From the NCBI GenBank assembly GCA_032718475.1, contig JAUCBJ010002298.1, positions 1 through 43,558 on the forward strand: a stretch of 43,558 nucleotides of DNA, given 5' to 3'. The translations under genes and the position numbers were made by a program. Shown here piece by piece: positions 42,690 to 43,558 of this stretch (its first letter is position 1; every line of letters starts with the position of its first letter). The notes below the pieces were generated by a model, which saw only the letters and a list, made by a program, of their open reading frames with translations, ran no database searches and had not been told where the DNA came from. This DNA is from Nemertoderma westbladi. Lineage: Eukaryota > Xenacoelomorpha > Nemertodermatida > Nemertodermatidae.

Positions 42690-42889
42690 TTACTTTTTAT
42701 GTCCTCCAGAAATCTAACGTTAGGTTCCATGCTACCGGTTTCTCTACTGCTGTTCTCTCAGGCTATCAGTACCGGTATTAGTTTGATTTTGACTTTTTAT
42801 GTCCTCCAGAAATTTACCGTTAGGTTCCATGCTACCGGTTTCTCTACCGACTGTTCTCTCAGGCTATCAGTACCGGTATTAGTATATAG
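42690..42889 (+). repeat. 100-bp tandem duplication
   Basis: Two copies start with ACTTTTTATGTCCTCCAGAA at 42692 and 42792, each ending in CAGTACCGGTATTAGT. They differ by a few substitutions and small indels. No coding frame of note. Confidence 0.92.
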
Positions 42890-43029
42890 AGCACTATTTT
42901 GCAGTATTGCATGTACAGATGTAGGTATAAAACAGGTATTTTAGTACCGGTACCGGCACCGGTACTGCTATAGGCCTACTGTGTAGCCTACCATTTAAAT
43001 ACGGTACTGGTAGGCCTACCGGCTGACCG
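42890..43029. other. Palindrome-rich spacer
   Basis: A short stretch with clustered TACCGGTA, GGTACC and TAGGCCTA motifs before the final satellite. No gene was seen. Confidence 0.6.
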
Positions 43030-43558
43030 GTTGTATTGGTTAGAAAATCCCGCCTCTGTAACCTGCTCCGTTCCCTGATTTGGTAAAGTGACCGTTTATT
43101 GTTTTGGTTAGAAAGGCCTGCCTCTGTAACCTGCTCCTTCCCTTCATTTTGTAAAGTGACTGTTTATTGTTTTGGTTAGAAAATCCCGCCTCTGTAACCT
43201 GCCCCTTTCCCTCAAATAGTTAAGTGATCGTTTATAGTTTTGGTTAGGAAATCCCGCCTCTGTAACCTGCTCCTTTCTCTCAATTATGGTAATGGTATCG
43301 TTTATTGTTTTGGTTAGAAAATCCCGTCTCTGTAACCTGCTCCTTTCCCTGATTTGGTAAAGTGACTGTTTATTGTTTTGGTTAGAAAATCCCGCCTCTG
43401 TAACCTGCTCCTTTCTCTCAATTGGTAATGTTATCGTTTATTGTTTTGGTTAGAAAATCGCGTCTCTGCAACCTGCTCCATTCCCTGATTTCGTAAAGTG
43501 AGTGTTTATTGTTTTGGTGAGAAAATCCCGCCCCTGTAACCCGCTCCTTTCCCTCAAT
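43030..43558 (+). repeat. 68-bp satellite array running off the window end
   Basis: About 7.7 units have GTTTTGGTTA at 43101, 43169, 43237, 43307, 43375, 43443 and 43511 (period 68 bp, one of 70). The consensus includes TTATTGTTTTGGTTAGAAAA, then TCCCGCCTCTGTAACCTGCT and CCTTTCCCT. The array continues beyond the window. Confidence 0.95.

Overview
This is a piece of an animal nuclear genome, most likely a marine invertebrate. It is AT-rich, has no operons or bacterial features, and is packed with non-LTR retrotransposons, a BEL/Pao-type LTR element, MITE-like elements and several satellites. The 8-base palindromes TAGGCCTA and TACCGGTA recur throughout, a flavour I associate with echinoderms and some other marine invertebrates; that placement is a weak inference. 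Only two kinds of non-transposon gene look believable: an intronless RNase H1 (12374-13192, minus) and a small duplicated zinc-ribbon-like gene (38497-39023 and 41864-42390, plus).

Layout. 1-1257: AT-rich DNA with a poly-G-ended MITE (533-799). 1258-3088: 39-bp minisatellite, about 47 copies. 4023-5533 and 10000-10761: two halves of one 32-bp satellite array, split by a decayed LINE (5534-9999) whose insertion point can be read to the base. 11005-11213: a second MITE type with 9-bp target duplications. 12374-13192: RNase H1. 13460-15500: a second, heavily decayed LINE, followed by a TAA/TTAA-rich tandem repeat. 16310-20060: a minus-strand LINE into which an RTE-like LINE (16797-19218) inserted, leaving an 11-bp target duplication. 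22440-22830: C-terminal remnant of another minus-strand LINE.

23400-36194: a large minus-strand BEL/Pao-type element with direct terminal repeats (TG...CA). It keeps a long Gag with zinc knuckles and the first part of the protease, but reverse transcriptase, RNase H and integrase are not recognisable. It has a tandem-repeated leader of about 2.3 kb and an unidentified 225-codon frame near its 3' end. Its right side abuts a tandem segmental duplication of about 3.3 kb (copy A 23123-23374 plus 36195-39228; copy B 39229-42596). Copy B still lacks the LTR element, so it approximates the empty site. The window ends in a 68-bp satellite (43030-43558) whose monomer also sits inside both MITE types.

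How it fits together: most of the window is layered insertion history, and the nesting gives relative ages. The poly-G MITE came before the segmental duplication, which came before the LTR element. The 32-bp array came before the LINE inside it. The minus-strand LINE came before the RTE-like insertion. The long open frames over the satellites are artefacts of repeat units lacking stop codons.
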